Assembly (NCBI RefSeq): GCF_017357425.1
Contig: NZ_CP014572.1
Location: forward strand, 1 to 64,000
Length of the DNA stretch: 64,000 nucleotides
Source of the DNA: Arthrobacter sp. D5-1
Lineage (GTDB): Bacteria > Actinomycetota > Actinomycetes > Actinomycetales > Micrococcaceae
Direction of reading: 5' to 3'
Shown: piece after piece, positions 9,473 through 16,837 of the stretch
Numbering within the stretch: position 1 is the stretch's first letter
How the letters are laid out: every line of letters begins with the position of its first letter
Position numbers and translations under genes: made by a program
Notes under the pieces: generated by a model
Seen by the model: the letters and a program-made list of their open reading frames with translations, nothing else
What the model was told of the DNA's origin: nothing
Databases searched by the model: none

Positions 9473-10702
9473 ATGGAACACGAGCAAGGACTTGGCAAAC
9501 AGCTGAACGGGCTTGTCGTAGCGAGAATCGGCAGCGTGAAGGCGAACGACGACTCGGTTTTGCCCTGGGTGGTTGTCGACGGCTCGGGCGCTGTGCTCGA
9601 ACCAGTCAGCGAGTACCTGCGCGAACTGCTGGCCTGCGGAAACAGTCCGGCATCCTGCCGGTCATACGGCTATGACCTGCTGCGCTGGTTCCGGTTCCTG
9701 GCAGCGGTCGGTGTGTCTTGGGACCGCGCTCAACGCTCAGACGTGCGTGACTTCGTGCTGTGGTTGCGCACGAGTCACAACCCTGCTCGGGACCGCCGTC
9801 GCCCGGGTGCACCCGCGGCTGGGTCGGTCAATCGGCGGACGGGCAAACCTTATCTGGCCGCCGGGTATGCACCGGCAACGATCAACCACGCGCTGGCTGT
9901 AATCTCGGCGTTCTACGACTTCCAGCTGCAGACCGGTCAGGGACCCGTGGTCTCACCGGTGCCGCCGCGGTCAAGGGCCGGCCGCCGACCCAACGCCCAC
10001 CACAATCCGATGGAACCATTCCGGCTGCACGGGCGCGGCACCTATCGACAGAAGCAACCCGAACGACCACCGCGCGCGGTCCCGGACGACGTCGTCGAGG
10101 ACCTTTTCGACGGGCTCGGCTGCAACCGGGACCGCGCCCTGTTCAGCATGTTCCTGTCCAGCGGCGCGCGGGCCGACGAGATGCTGGGCCTCACGGTCGC
10201 GGACACCCACCCGGGCGACGGCCGGATCTACGTGCGGACCAAGGGGCTGGGCGGGGCGAAAGAAGCTTGCCCGGCCGCGCCCGAGGCATTCGCATGGCTG
10301 GCGCTCTATCTCGCTGAGCTCGCCGACGAGGGCCACCGGCCCGAACCGGATGAGCCGCTGTGGTGGACTCGGCGGCAACCGCTGCGACCGCTGACCTACA
10401 CTGCATTGCGGGCGGTGCTGCGCCGGATCAATGACCGCATCGGCGCCAACATCACCCTCCACGATCTCCGGCATACCCTGGGGTTGCGGCTGATCGAAGA
10501 CCCGAACGTGAGTCTCGTCGACGTCCAGCACGTGATGCGGCACCGCCAGATCAGCACAACTGGCGGCTACCTCCGCCCGCAGACCGACGAGGTGATCGCC
10601 AAGGTGCACCAGCACTACACGCGGCCCAAACCGCAGCCGCGGCCCCTGGTCGGCTGGTCTTACGACCCCCAGGATCTGGCCGATGTGTTTGGTCCGGCGT
10701 GA
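9473..10702 (+). CDS. Tyrosine recombinase, Tn554 TnpA-like (E2)
   Basis: This 409-residue site-specific recombinase is the first gene of E2 and a paralogue of the protein at 1122 (shared LRWFRFL, NHALAVISAFYDF, AHHNP, GANITLHDLRHT). The catalytic arginine is in SSGARADEMLGL, the His-x-x-Arg box is HDLRH, and the tyrosine is in STTGGYLRP. The usual LGH box is MRH here. The frame is open upstream to 9383, but that part lies over istA sequence; I chose the ATG at 9473 preceded by GGACGGAGAAG. The stop overlaps the next start by four bases, so the pair is coupled. Confidence 0.87.
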   Translation: MEHEQGLGKQLNGLVVARIGSVKANDDSVLPWVVVDGSGAVLEPVSEYLRELLACGNSPASCRSYGYDLLRWFRFLAAVGVSWDRAQRSDVRDFVLWLRTSHNPARDRRRPGAPAAGSVNRRTGKPYLAAGYAPATINHALAVISAFYDFQLQTGQGPVVSPVPPRSRAGRRPNAHHNPMEPFRLHGRGTYRQKQPERPPRAVPDDVVEDLFDGLGCNRDRALFSMFLSSGARADEMLGLTVADTHPGDGRIYVRTKGLGGAKEACPAAPEAFAWLALYLAELADEGHRPEPDEPLWWTRRQPLRPLTYTALRAVLRRINDRIGANITLHDLRHTLGLRLIEDPNVSLVDVQHVMRHRQISTTGGYLRPQTDEVIAKVHQHYTRPKPQPRPLVGWSYDPQDLADVFGPA

Positions 10703-13059
10703 TGGCCACCCGACATGGGCGGGTCGCCCGCACCGCGGTCAGCCGGCAGGATCCGCAGACGCTGGAGTTCCCGCGGACTCCAGAGCTGGCTCCGGAGCTG
10801 GTGTCCAACGGCCGCGAAACGGCGACCCGGGACGAGCTCGGCAGGCTGGCCGCCGCGCTGCTCGATAACCCCACATACCAGCAGAAATGGCGGCAGGACC
10901 TGGCGCTGGCCCGCATCCTGGAGTGGCTGGAAACCTTCCCTGGCGAGGACTGGCAGGAGCGCTGGCTACTTAGCGGCAGCGACCACAGCGGTCACGAGTG
11001 GGGACCGCCGAACCACACTCCGGCCCTGCGCAACCGACTCACCGCCGGGCTGGGCATCCTGATCGTTCTGCGGGCCGTTCGCCCGTCCTATGCCTGGCTG
11101 TCGGGCAGCCGGCTCCTCGGTGTATACGCGACATTCCGGCGCCATAACCAGACCGAAGCGTTTGCCGCACTTGAACAGAAGGCCGCTGGCCCTGGTGGGG
11201 GCACGGAGTACTCCGCCGAGGCGCTGAACCTGCTGACCCGCATGGCGATCGTCACGGGCAAGCGGTTGCGCGCTCTGGACCTCGAAGACTTCGAGGAGTA
11301 CGCAATCGCGCGACAGGACTCCGGACGCACTGTCGCCTCGCTCCCAATGGCCTATGAGATCCTGCACGCCATCGGTGGTCTCAGCGGGTTGCCCCCGACG
11401 CTGCGGCAGGCACGGAACCGCGGGCAGCTGACGGTCGCAGAACTCGTCGACCGCTACCCGATCATCAACAGGGCCGTCCGCGACGTGCTCGTGCACTACC
11501 TCGTCGAGCGCTCCGCCGGGCTCGACTACGGTTCACTACTCAACCACGTTCAGGTGCTGGTGGACCTGTTCTGGTGCGATCTCGAACGCCACCATCCCGG
11601 GATCTCTTCGTTGCAGCTGCCGGATTCCGTGGCGCAGGACTGGAAGAAGCGGATCCGGACACTGCCCAACGGCAAACCCCGCCGCACCGCCCACACGGCG
11701 TTGTTCACGGTCCGTGCCTTCTACCTCGACCTGCTGCAATGGTCGCTGGAAGACCCCGCACGATGGGCGCAGTGGGCCGCTCCCTGCCCGATCGGCCAAG
11801 CCGACATCCGCGGCTACGTCAAAGAAACCCGTCAGCGCCAAGCTCGCATGCAGCAACGCACCCGAACACTGATCCCGGTTCTTCCGCAGCTAATCACCGT
11901 GGCCGAGGACCAGCTCGGCCGGGCTGGCCGGTTGCTGACAGCCGTCCGCGAGGCCGAACCCGGCGAGGAGTTCGTCGTCGACGAACTGCGCTATCGACGC
12001 ACTGGCCGCGCCGGCAGCAAATGGCGTCCCACCGCGCTGTTCGTGACTCCGCTCGATGAACCCGGCCCCCGGTTCGATGCCGAACGATGGGAAGACAACG
12101 CATTCTGGACCTGGGCCGCCATCGAGGTCCTGCGCAGAACAGGAGCGCGGATCGAGGAAATGCTCGAGCTCACGCATGTCAGCCTGCGCCAATATCAGGC
12201 ACCGACCGGCGAGATGGTCCCCTTGCTGCAGATCAGCCCATCCAAGACCGACCGCGAACGTGTCATCCCCGCCGACCCGGACCTCGTCGCGGTGCTGGCC
12301 CGGATCATCCGCCGCATCAAGAATGACGACGGCAAGGTGCCATTACTCCAGCGCTACGACACCTACGAACGTCTCTTCGGACCGCCGCTGCCGCACCTGT
12401 TCCAACGCCGCACCCACCACCGGCTGCAGGTCCTCCCACCGGGCCGGATCCGCGAACTTCTCACCGACCTTGCCCGGCAGGCAGACCTCACCGATGTCGA
12501 TGGCACAGCGTTGACGTTCACCCCACACGACTTCCGACGCGTCTTTTCCACCGAGACCGTCAACGGTGGTCTTCCGATCCACATCGCCGCGAAAGTGCTG
12601 GGACACCTCGATCTGAACACCACGCAAGGCTACGTCGCGGTCTATCCGGAAGAAGTGATCAGCCACTACAGGCAGTTCGTCGACCAACGCCGCGCCCGGC
12701 GTCCGAGTGAAGAATACCGCGAACCCACCGACACAGAATGGAAAGAGTTCCGCGACCACTTCAGCCTCCGGAAAGTAGCCCTGGGCAGTTGCGAGCGGCC
12801 TTACGGCACTCCATGCCAACACGAACACGCCTGCGTTCGCTGCCCCATGCTCCGCATGTCACCGAAGCAACTACCCCGTCTGCTGGAGATCGAACGCAAC
12901 GCTCACGAGCGCCTCGAAGAAGCCCACCGCATGCAATGGCTCGGCGAAGTCTCAGCCTTGAAAGAAAGCCTCCGCCACATTGCCAGCAAAAGACGGCAGG
13001 CCGAACGACTCAGTCATCAGAGCGACCAGGGCGACGCAGGCGCCCACGCTCTAAGCTGA
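10699..13059 (+). CDS. Large tyrosine recombinase, Tn554 TnpB-like (E2)
   Basis: This 786-residue recombinase is the second of the E2 pair. The long N-terminal half is helical DNA-binding sequence. The catalytic domain spans about residues 460-660, with TGARIEEMLELTHVSL, FTPHDFRRVFSTETV, KVLGHLDLNTTQGY and the tyrosine in the last. After it comes a Cys/His cluster, GSCERPYGTPCQHEHACVRC, then a charged helical tail (ERNAHERLEEAHRMQWLGE). Tn554 TnpB proteins have a similar Cys-rich tail. No separate tnpC follows, so the helical tail may do that job. It starts GTGATGG overlapping the previous stop and ends 9 bases inside the convergent membrane gene. Confidence 0.87.
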   Translation: MMATRHGRVARTAVSRQDPQTLEFPRTPELAPELVSNGRETATRDELGRLAAALLDNPTYQQKWRQDLALARILEWLETFPGEDWQERWLLSGSDHSGHEWGPPNHTPALRNRLTAGLGILIVLRAVRPSYAWLSGSRLLGVYATFRRHNQTEAFAALEQKAAGPGGGTEYSAEALNLLTRMAIVTGKRLRALDLEDFEEYAIARQDSGRTVASLPMAYEILHAIGGLSGLPPTLRQARNRGQLTVAELVDRYPIINRAVRDVLVHYLVERSAGLDYGSLLNHVQVLVDLFWCDLERHHPGISSLQLPDSVAQDWKKRIRTLPNGKPRRTAHTALFTVRAFYLDLLQWSLEDPARWAQWAAPCPIGQADIRGYVKETRQRQARMQQRTRTLIPVLPQLITVAEDQLGRAGRLLTAVREAEPGEEFVVDELRYRRTGRAGSKWRPTALFVTPLDEPGPRFDAERWEDNAFWTWAAIEVLRRTGARIEEMLELTHVSLRQYQAPTGEMVPLLQISPSKTDRERVIPADPDLVAVLARIIRRIKNDDGKVPLLQRYDTYERLFGPPLPHLFQRRTHHRLQVLPPGRIRELLTDLARQADLTDVDGTALTFTPHDFRRVFSTETVNGGLPIHIAAKVLGHLDLNTTQGYVAVYPEEVISHYRQFVDQRRARRPSEEYREPTDTEWKEFRDHFSLRKVALGSCERPYGTPCQHEHACVRCPMLRMSPKQLPRLLEIERNAHERLEEAHRMQWLGEVSALKESLRHIASKRRQAERLSHQSDQGDAGAHALS

Positions 13060-13563
13060 CCCATCGCCACGCTGAACAGGCGCCTTGAGAGGCCGGAGGC
13101 GGAGCCACTGATAGCCCAACCAGACAGTTCCGACGATTGGGAGAAGCGGAAACGTGGGCCTGTCATTAGCGACGAGGAAGGCGAAAATGATCCAGAGAAT
13201 AGCGGTGATGACAGCTGTAAAAATAAGTGTCTTGCGGGTCACCGGATAAGACGGTAAGTCGATACCTTCGGCGCGAAGCTGGCGCGTTTCAATCACTGCC
13301 CCACGGGTCAACGGACCGAATACAGCGGCCAGACCTGCGACGGCCAACAAAGTGCGCCAGGGTTGCGGAATGTTCGCTGCATCTAAAGCACTACCCAACA
13401 GCACGCCTAGGAGGAGAAACCACCACAGCCCCCAGACAACAAGGCGTCTTCGCTTTGGCGGCATGCCCTCCAGTGAATCGGACGGCCAGGATTGCCATTC
13501 ATACTTGTTGCCGTTCTTTCCTGCCCCCGAAGTCCATGCGCTTAGCCTAGCCCCACGGCCCAC
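13051..13563 (-). CDS. Membrane protein, cargo of E2
   Basis: This predicted inner-membrane protein of 170 residues has no recognised family. Four hydrophobic segments are seen: LVVWGLWWFLLLGVLLGS, TLLAVAGLAAVFGPL, TLIFTAVITAILWIIFAFLV and FPLLPIVGTVWLGYQWL. The GTG at 13563 gives a 34-residue charged lead; an ATG at 13465 (MPPKRRR) would give only the membrane part. It is the only non-recombinase gene in E2, reads toward the recombinases and overlaps the second one by nine bases tail to tail. Its role, whether in immunity, regulation or as passive cargo, cannot be told. Confidence 0.62.
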   Translation of the reverse strand: MGRGARLSAWTSGAGKNGNKYEWQSWPSDSLEGMPPKRRRLVVWGLWWFLLLGVLLGSALDAANIPQPWRTLLAVAGLAAVFGPLTRGAVIETRQLRAEGIDLPSYPVTRKTLIFTAVITAILWIIFAFLVANDRPTFPLLPIVGTVWLGYQWLRLRPLKAPVQRGDGSA

Positions 13564-13695
13564 TGGAACAACCTTGGATAGGTAGCGTAGTGCCGCGGAC
13601 TATCCCGTGGGTGGTTCACCAACCGACGCCGAGGCATTTACCGGGGACATAACCACGCCATTGTCGCTGCGATCACAGACTCAAGCGCCTGAAAT

Positions 13696-13710
13696 TTAGT
13701 GCAGAGAAAG
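13696..13710 (-). repeat. Right terminal motif of element E2
   Basis: Read inward from 13710 it is CTTTCTCTGCACTAA, matching the E1 right end (CTTCTCCGGACTAA) and the E2 left end at GCACTA. It abuts the istA codons for HRV. Confidence 0.55.
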
Positions 13711-14225
13711 ACCCGGTGGATGGCTTTGCCGGAATGGGAGAGCCGGAACACAAACATGTGGCACTTGGTCTTCACACCATTGAGCACGACAAAGACCTCA
13801 CCGAAATCGACCTCCGCTTCGGCGCCCGGTGCGTGTTCCTGAGGGACAAAGACTTCGACCCTGCGGCCGGCTTCCAGATCGATCTGGGCCCGGCGCACCC
13901 TCACGTAATCCCTCACCGTCGAATACGACAGCTCTGTCGCTCCGCGCTCCTCAATCAGCCGCGCCAGTATCCTTCGGGCTGTATGCCGCTGTTTCCGTGG
14001 AGCAGCCGTGTCATCGACAAGCATCTGGTCAATGGCGGTCTTGAACGGTTCCAGCCGCCAAGCAACACCGCGCCGCGGTTTCCGATCCGGAGGAATCGCA
14101 GCCTCTAACGCCTGCCGCACGGTTCTGCGATGGACCTTATGCCTTGCCGCCAATGCGCGCACCGACAAACCCTCAACCCGGGCATCCCGTCGGATCCGCG
14201 CAAACAACTCCACCCTCGACTCCAT
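13711..14225 (-). pseudogene. istA: IS21-family transposase IstA, N-terminal part
   Basis: This is the proximal part of the IstA transposase. MESRVELFARIRRDARVEGL leads into the helix-turn-helix VRALAARHKVHRRTVRQAL, then the start of the DDE catalytic domain with the first aspartate in EAEVDFGEV and HMFVFRLSHSGKAIHRV at the break. Sequence beyond (FLCTKFQ and so on) belongs to the inserted element. I took the ATG at 14225, which has GGAGGG nine bases before it; an upstream GTG would add a non-conserved tail. Together with 8211-9381 it makes a full-length transposase if E2 is removed. Confidence 0.83.
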
Positions 14226-14276
14226 CCGGACCAACCCTCCGTCGCATCCATCCACTGATGGAACCAACGTTGAAGG

Positions 14277-14367
14277 TGGGGCCACATATAACCGTCACAA
14301 ACGCCCGGCGAGTCTAGAATTGGGGCCAGAAATAACCGTCCTACCGGGGCCATCTAAACCTGTCACA
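14277..14367 (-). repeat. Right end repeats of the IS21-like element
   Basis: The outer repeat (14322-14367), read inward, starts TGTGACAGGTTTAG, then ATGGCCCCGGTAGGACGG and TTATTTCTGGCCCC. It mirrors the left end at 5248. A degenerate inner copy (GGGGCCACATATAACCGT) lies at 14279-14296, as is common for IS21 ends. Confidence 0.68.
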
Positions 14368-14392
14368 ACCACCGTGAAGATGACGAGCCGGG

Positions 14393-14701
14393 TCAGTGCA
14401 CGTCCACGTAGCCCGCCGGCAGCCCGATCGAGTGTTTGGAGAAGGGCGTGAACGGGGTAAACGGAGTGAAGGGCGTAAACGGAGTGAAAGGCGTGAAATG
14501 GGAGGGCGGATGCACCTTCTTTAGGAGGCGATCGCCGACGAGCGTGCCAAGGTACATCTTTGTTGCGACGCCGCACACGTCGTTGTCATTCCACGCAAGC
14601 CAGCCGATCCACTTCGCCGTCGGGCTGAACAGGTTCTTGTTGATTTCGCTGGTGCGGAAGGCAACCCAGTGTCCAAGCGAATCGAAGTAGTGAATTGTCA
14701 T
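14393..14701 (-). CDS. 4-fold-beta-flower-like small protein with TPF repeats
   Basis: This is a small soluble protein of 102 residues. The first 60 residues, with FDSLGHWVAF, KWIGWLAWNDNDVCG and MYLGTLVGDRLL, look like the repeated short strands of the 4-fold beta flower domain, a family of unknown function. The C-terminal part contains a run of TPF tripeptides encoded by a 9-base tandem repeat. The ATG follows AGGAGACCAA, a good ribosome binding site. It lies between the IS21 right end and the integrase, on the opposite strand, and is probably cargo of E1. The domain assignment is tentative. Confidence 0.55.
   Translation of the reverse strand: MTIHYFDSLGHWVAFRTSEINKNLFSPTAKWIGWLAWNDNDVCGVATKMYLGTLVGDRLLKKVHPPSHFTPFTPFTPFTPFTPFTPFSKHSIGLPAGYVDVH
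14446..14500. repeat. 9-bp tandem repeat in coding sequence
   Basis: About six degenerate copies of a unit like GGAGTGAAG/GGCGTAAAC encode Phe-Thr-Pro repeats on the minus strand. Copy-number change would keep the frame. Confidence 0.7.
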
Positions 14702-14855
14702 TTGGTCTCCTGAAGTAGTCCTTTGCGCTCAACCTACTTCATGGCACCGACAATTTAGGACTCAAAGCCATGCGCCCTGACGGGCTCAGGACGACGACTC
14801 GTACGGCATACAAGCCAAGGTGGGCCGCTGCGAAACATAGGCGTAGCCTGATCTC

Positions 14856-15992
14856 GTGGCCAGTATTCTCCGACGGCCCCGCATGGGTAGTCAGCCGTCA
14901 TTTATGGTTCGGTGGCGGGACCCCGAAACCAGGCGTCAGCAGGGTCTGACGTTCCGGTCTGAGGAGGAGGCCCTCGCTCTGATGCGGAGCCTCAATGATC
15001 ATGGACAGTCACTGATCAGGGCTCTGCGAGCTAAACAACGCAGGACAATAACTGGACCCTGGGTCAGCGAAGTCGTTCAAGAGCACATCGATCTGCTGGT
15101 TCGTCCTTCCAGCGGAACCATACGAACGTATCAACGGATGCTGGATCTACATATCCAGGGAACGATCGGCCGGATACCCGTGAAGGAACTCGGCTATAGG
15201 GATGTCATGCTTTGGCTACGCACCCTAAGCAACAAAGGAATGGCCCCGAAAACCATCCACAACATCCACGGATTGTTGTCTGCTGCACTTCAGACGGCGG
15301 AGAAGCTCCAATACATACCCCGCAACCCTTGTCGGGGGGTCCGACTACCTCCGCTTGAGCGCTCTGATGACACCAAGAAATTCCTTACCCATGCCGAATA
15401 TCAGCTGGTTTTGAGCTCCATGGACGAAGACTATAAGCCATTCATTAGCTTCTTGGTGATGACGGGAACCAGGTTCGGGGAGGCTACCGCTCTCACCGTT
15501 GGCGACATAGACCTAATTGCCCGACCCCCAACAGCACGAGTCAACAAAGCCTGGAAGCGGGATGATCAATCCCGGTACTACTTGGGACCAACAAAGACGG
15601 GCGCAGGGAAGCGGACAATTGCGTTGAATCGGGCCCTCACGGACCTGCTCACCCCACTCGTTGCCAACCGTCCCGGCAGCGACCTGTTATTCACTACACG
15701 TACCGGTGACCGAATAGCGCACAAACCCTTCTGGGATCATCATTGGCGCCCCGCGGTCCGTTCCGCACAGGCGGACGGACTAACGCAGACGCCCCGTATC
15801 CACGACCTTAGGCACACGCATGCCTCATGGCTTCTCCAGGAAGGAAGCATCCCCATTTTCACGCTCTCCCGACGGCTTGGTCACTCCTCAACGAGAACAA
15901 CTGAAGAGATCTATGGCCACCTCATGCCTCAGGCTCTCCTCGACGCAGCGGAAGCGACGGAACGCTCCATCAGGCAACTTCACGCCTCTTGA
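14856..15992 (+). CDS. Phage-type tyrosine integrase
   Basis: This 378-residue integrase has the layout common in actinobacterial integrative elements: an N-terminal AP2-like arm-binding domain (FMVRWRDPETRRQQGL), a core-binding SAM-like domain near 70-150, and a catalytic domain with the arginine in MTGTRFGEATAL, HDLRHTHASWL, RRLGHSSTRTTEEIYGHL and the tyrosine in the last. It starts with GTG and shows no clear Shine-Dalgarno, so it may be leaderless. Its stop lies four bases before the right terminal motif of E1 and it reads outward. It belongs to a different subfamily from the two recombinase pairs. Confidence 0.88.
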   Translation: MASILRRPRMGSQPSFMVRWRDPETRRQQGLTFRSEEEALALMRSLNDHGQSLIRALRAKQRRTITGPWVSEVVQEHIDLLVRPSSGTIRTYQRMLDLHIQGTIGRIPVKELGYRDVMLWLRTLSNKGMAPKTIHNIHGLLSAALQTAEKLQYIPRNPCRGVRLPPLERSDDTKKFLTHAEYQLVLSSMDEDYKPFISFLVMTGTRFGEATALTVGDIDLIARPPTARVNKAWKRDDQSRYYLGPTKTGAGKRTIALNRALTDLLTPLVANRPGSDLLFTTRTGDRIAHKPFWDHHWRPAVRSAQADGLTQTPRIHDLRHTHASWLLQEGSIPIFTLSRRLGHSSTRTTEEIYGHLMPQALLDAAEATERSIRQLHAS

Positions 15993-15996
15993 CCCG

Positions 15997-16010
15997 TTAG
16001 TCCGGAGAAG
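15997..16010 (-). repeat. Right terminal motif of element E1
   Basis: TTAGTCCGGAGAAG on the plus strand is CTTCTCCGGACTAA read inward. It shares CCGGACTAA with the left end at 1064-1072. The parB codons resume immediately after it. Confidence 0.55.
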
Positions 16011-16107
16011 ATACGACGCCAGCGACGTCGAAAAGATCATCCTCACCGAACCCGAGACCACCACCGAGGAAACCACGGAAAGCGCGGACGAACCCGAAGC
16101 CGCCTAG
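16011..16107 (+). pseudogene. ParB-like protein, C-terminal tail
   Basis: This short open stretch reads YDASDVEKIILTEPETTT and ends in an acidic tail ESADEPEAA. It has no start of its own. It continues the sense of the partition gene fragment at 2-1058: AWGY there joins YDASDV here in one frame once E1 is removed. A strong hairpin follows the stop, as expected for the natural end of the gene. Confidence 0.68.
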
Positions 16108-16108
16108 A

Positions 16109-16144
16109 GCCTTGCCGGGCGGAACCCCCACCGCCCGGCAAGGC
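16109..16144 (+). terminator. Hairpin terminator after parB
   Basis: Perfect 14-bp stem, GCCTTGCCGGGCGG with its complement, around an 8-base loop. It starts one base after the parB stop. No U-run follows, which is common in high-GC actinobacteria. Confidence 0.7.
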
Positions 16145-16381
16145 CCCGGCCACTCACCACAGGTAGGGCCGAGGAACCTCCCAAAGTCGGGCGGTCCGCC
16201 GCCCAGGGCGAACCACAGCAGCCAATCACCAGCGACGGACCGCCATTCAACGCCACCAGGCACACGCCCACCAAAAGCCGCGCATCCCCGGCTACCTGGC
16301 TAGTCCATCGACTCACCACCGAGAAGTTTTTGTCAGAGGCCACCCTTAGGCTCATCTCATGGCACCACGACAGGAGTCACC

Positions 16382-16750
16382 TTGACCAAGCCACCAATCC
16401 CCGACAACCCCATCACCGACTTCATGAACAGCGACTTCAGCGGCACCTTCGACTGGTCACTGCCGGCAATGATGCTGATCAGCACGGCACTAGTCGCGGT
16501 TTACGTTGGTGCGGCCGTGGCCATCCGAGGAAGAAACCAGGCATCACTCAGGGCTTCCAAAGCGACGGACCTCGCTTTCGGCCTGGCCATCGCGACGCCC
16601 CTCAGCGGCTTCCTTGTCTTAGGCCGCAGCGGACTCGGCGGGGGACTCCTCATTGGAGGGTTCGCGCTGGTCATCGGACTAACCCTCTGGGGCACTGCGC
16701 ACCGCACTCCAAGCGAAAACCAGCCGGGGAACACCGGAAGAGTCCGCTAG
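16382..16750 (+). CDS. Small membrane protein, TTG start
   Basis: This is a predicted membrane protein of 122 residues, function unknown. Hydrophobic segments lie at MMLISTALVAVYVGAAVAI, ATDLAFGLAIATPLSGFLV and GGGLLIGGFALVIGLTLWG. The TTG start is supported by AGGAGTCACC directly before it. The polar C-terminal tail is short. A bidirectional hairpin follows 38 bases after the stop. Such three-helix proteins are frequent in conjugative and mobilizable plasmid backbones, but nothing in this sequence gives a role. Confidence 0.68.
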   Translation: MTKPPIPDNPITDFMNSDFSGTFDWSLPAMMLISTALVAVYVGAAVAIRGRNQASLRASKATDLAFGLAIATPLSGFLVLGRSGLGGGLLIGGFALVIGLTLWGTAHRTPSENQPGNTGRVR

Positions 16751-16788
16751 ACTGAACCACAGATTTCCTTTTGCAGAGGGAAAATAGG

Positions 16789-16817
16789 AAGGGCCGGCAC
16801 TTACAGTGCCGGCCCTT
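16789..16817. terminator. Bidirectional terminator
   Basis: Perfect 13-bp stem AAGGGCCGGCACT with a 3-base loop between two convergent genes (ends at 16750 and 16838). The flanking A and T bases suit termination in both directions. Confidence 0.75.
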
Positions 16818-16837
16818 CACCCTTTAAGCCGTGCAGA

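Larger units (their letters stand above)
9382..13710. mobile_element. Element E2: recombinase pair plus membrane gene, inside istA
   Basis: This 4.3 kb insertion splits istA and leaves its codons restorable. It holds two overlapping tyrosine recombinase genes and one convergent membrane protein gene, nothing else. Left end GTTGACCGCACTAC and right end (read inward) CTTTCTCTGCACTAA share GCACTA in inverted orientation. The layout repeats that of E1's left end, but here all genes are intact. It looks like a complete minimal Tn554-related element lacking a tnpC. Exact cut positions are uncertain by a few bases. Confidence 0.68.
5248..14367. mobile_element. IS21-family element with passenger genes, split by E2
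   Basis: Matching ends are seen at 5248-5293 and 14322-14367, facing inward. Each begins TGT and contains ATGGCCCCGGTAGGACGG, then CTATTTCTGGCCCC or TTATTTCTGGCCCC. Between them are istB (7390-8214) and istA in two pieces (8211-9381 and 13711-14225) in the usual order. Two kb of passenger DNA with three small genes lies between istB and the left end, which is unusual for IS21. Removing the E2 insertion leaves an element of about 4.8 kb. I see no target duplication at the outer edges. Confidence 0.6.
1059..16010. mobile_element. Composite element E1 inserted in the parB-like gene
   Basis: About 15 kb of DNA separates two halves of one reading frame. Joining the bases before 1059 to those after 16010, with a two-base TA overlap, restores AWGYDASDV in frame. 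The ends carry an inverted motif, GTTGACCGGACTAA at 1059 and its counterpart CTTCTCCGGACTAA read inward from 16010. From left to right it holds a recombinase pair of the Tn554 type (second gene broken), a frameshifted GNAT gene, an inserted IS21-family element with its own passengers, a beta-flower-like gene and a phage-type integrase. Without the IS21 insertion E1 would be about 5.8 kb. The boundaries are inferred from the reading-frame restoration and the terminal motif. Confidence 0.62.

Noticed and set aside
14446..14500. Possible CRISPR-like repeat
   Set aside because: The 9-bp units are tandem without spacers and lie in a coding frame. No cas genes are present.
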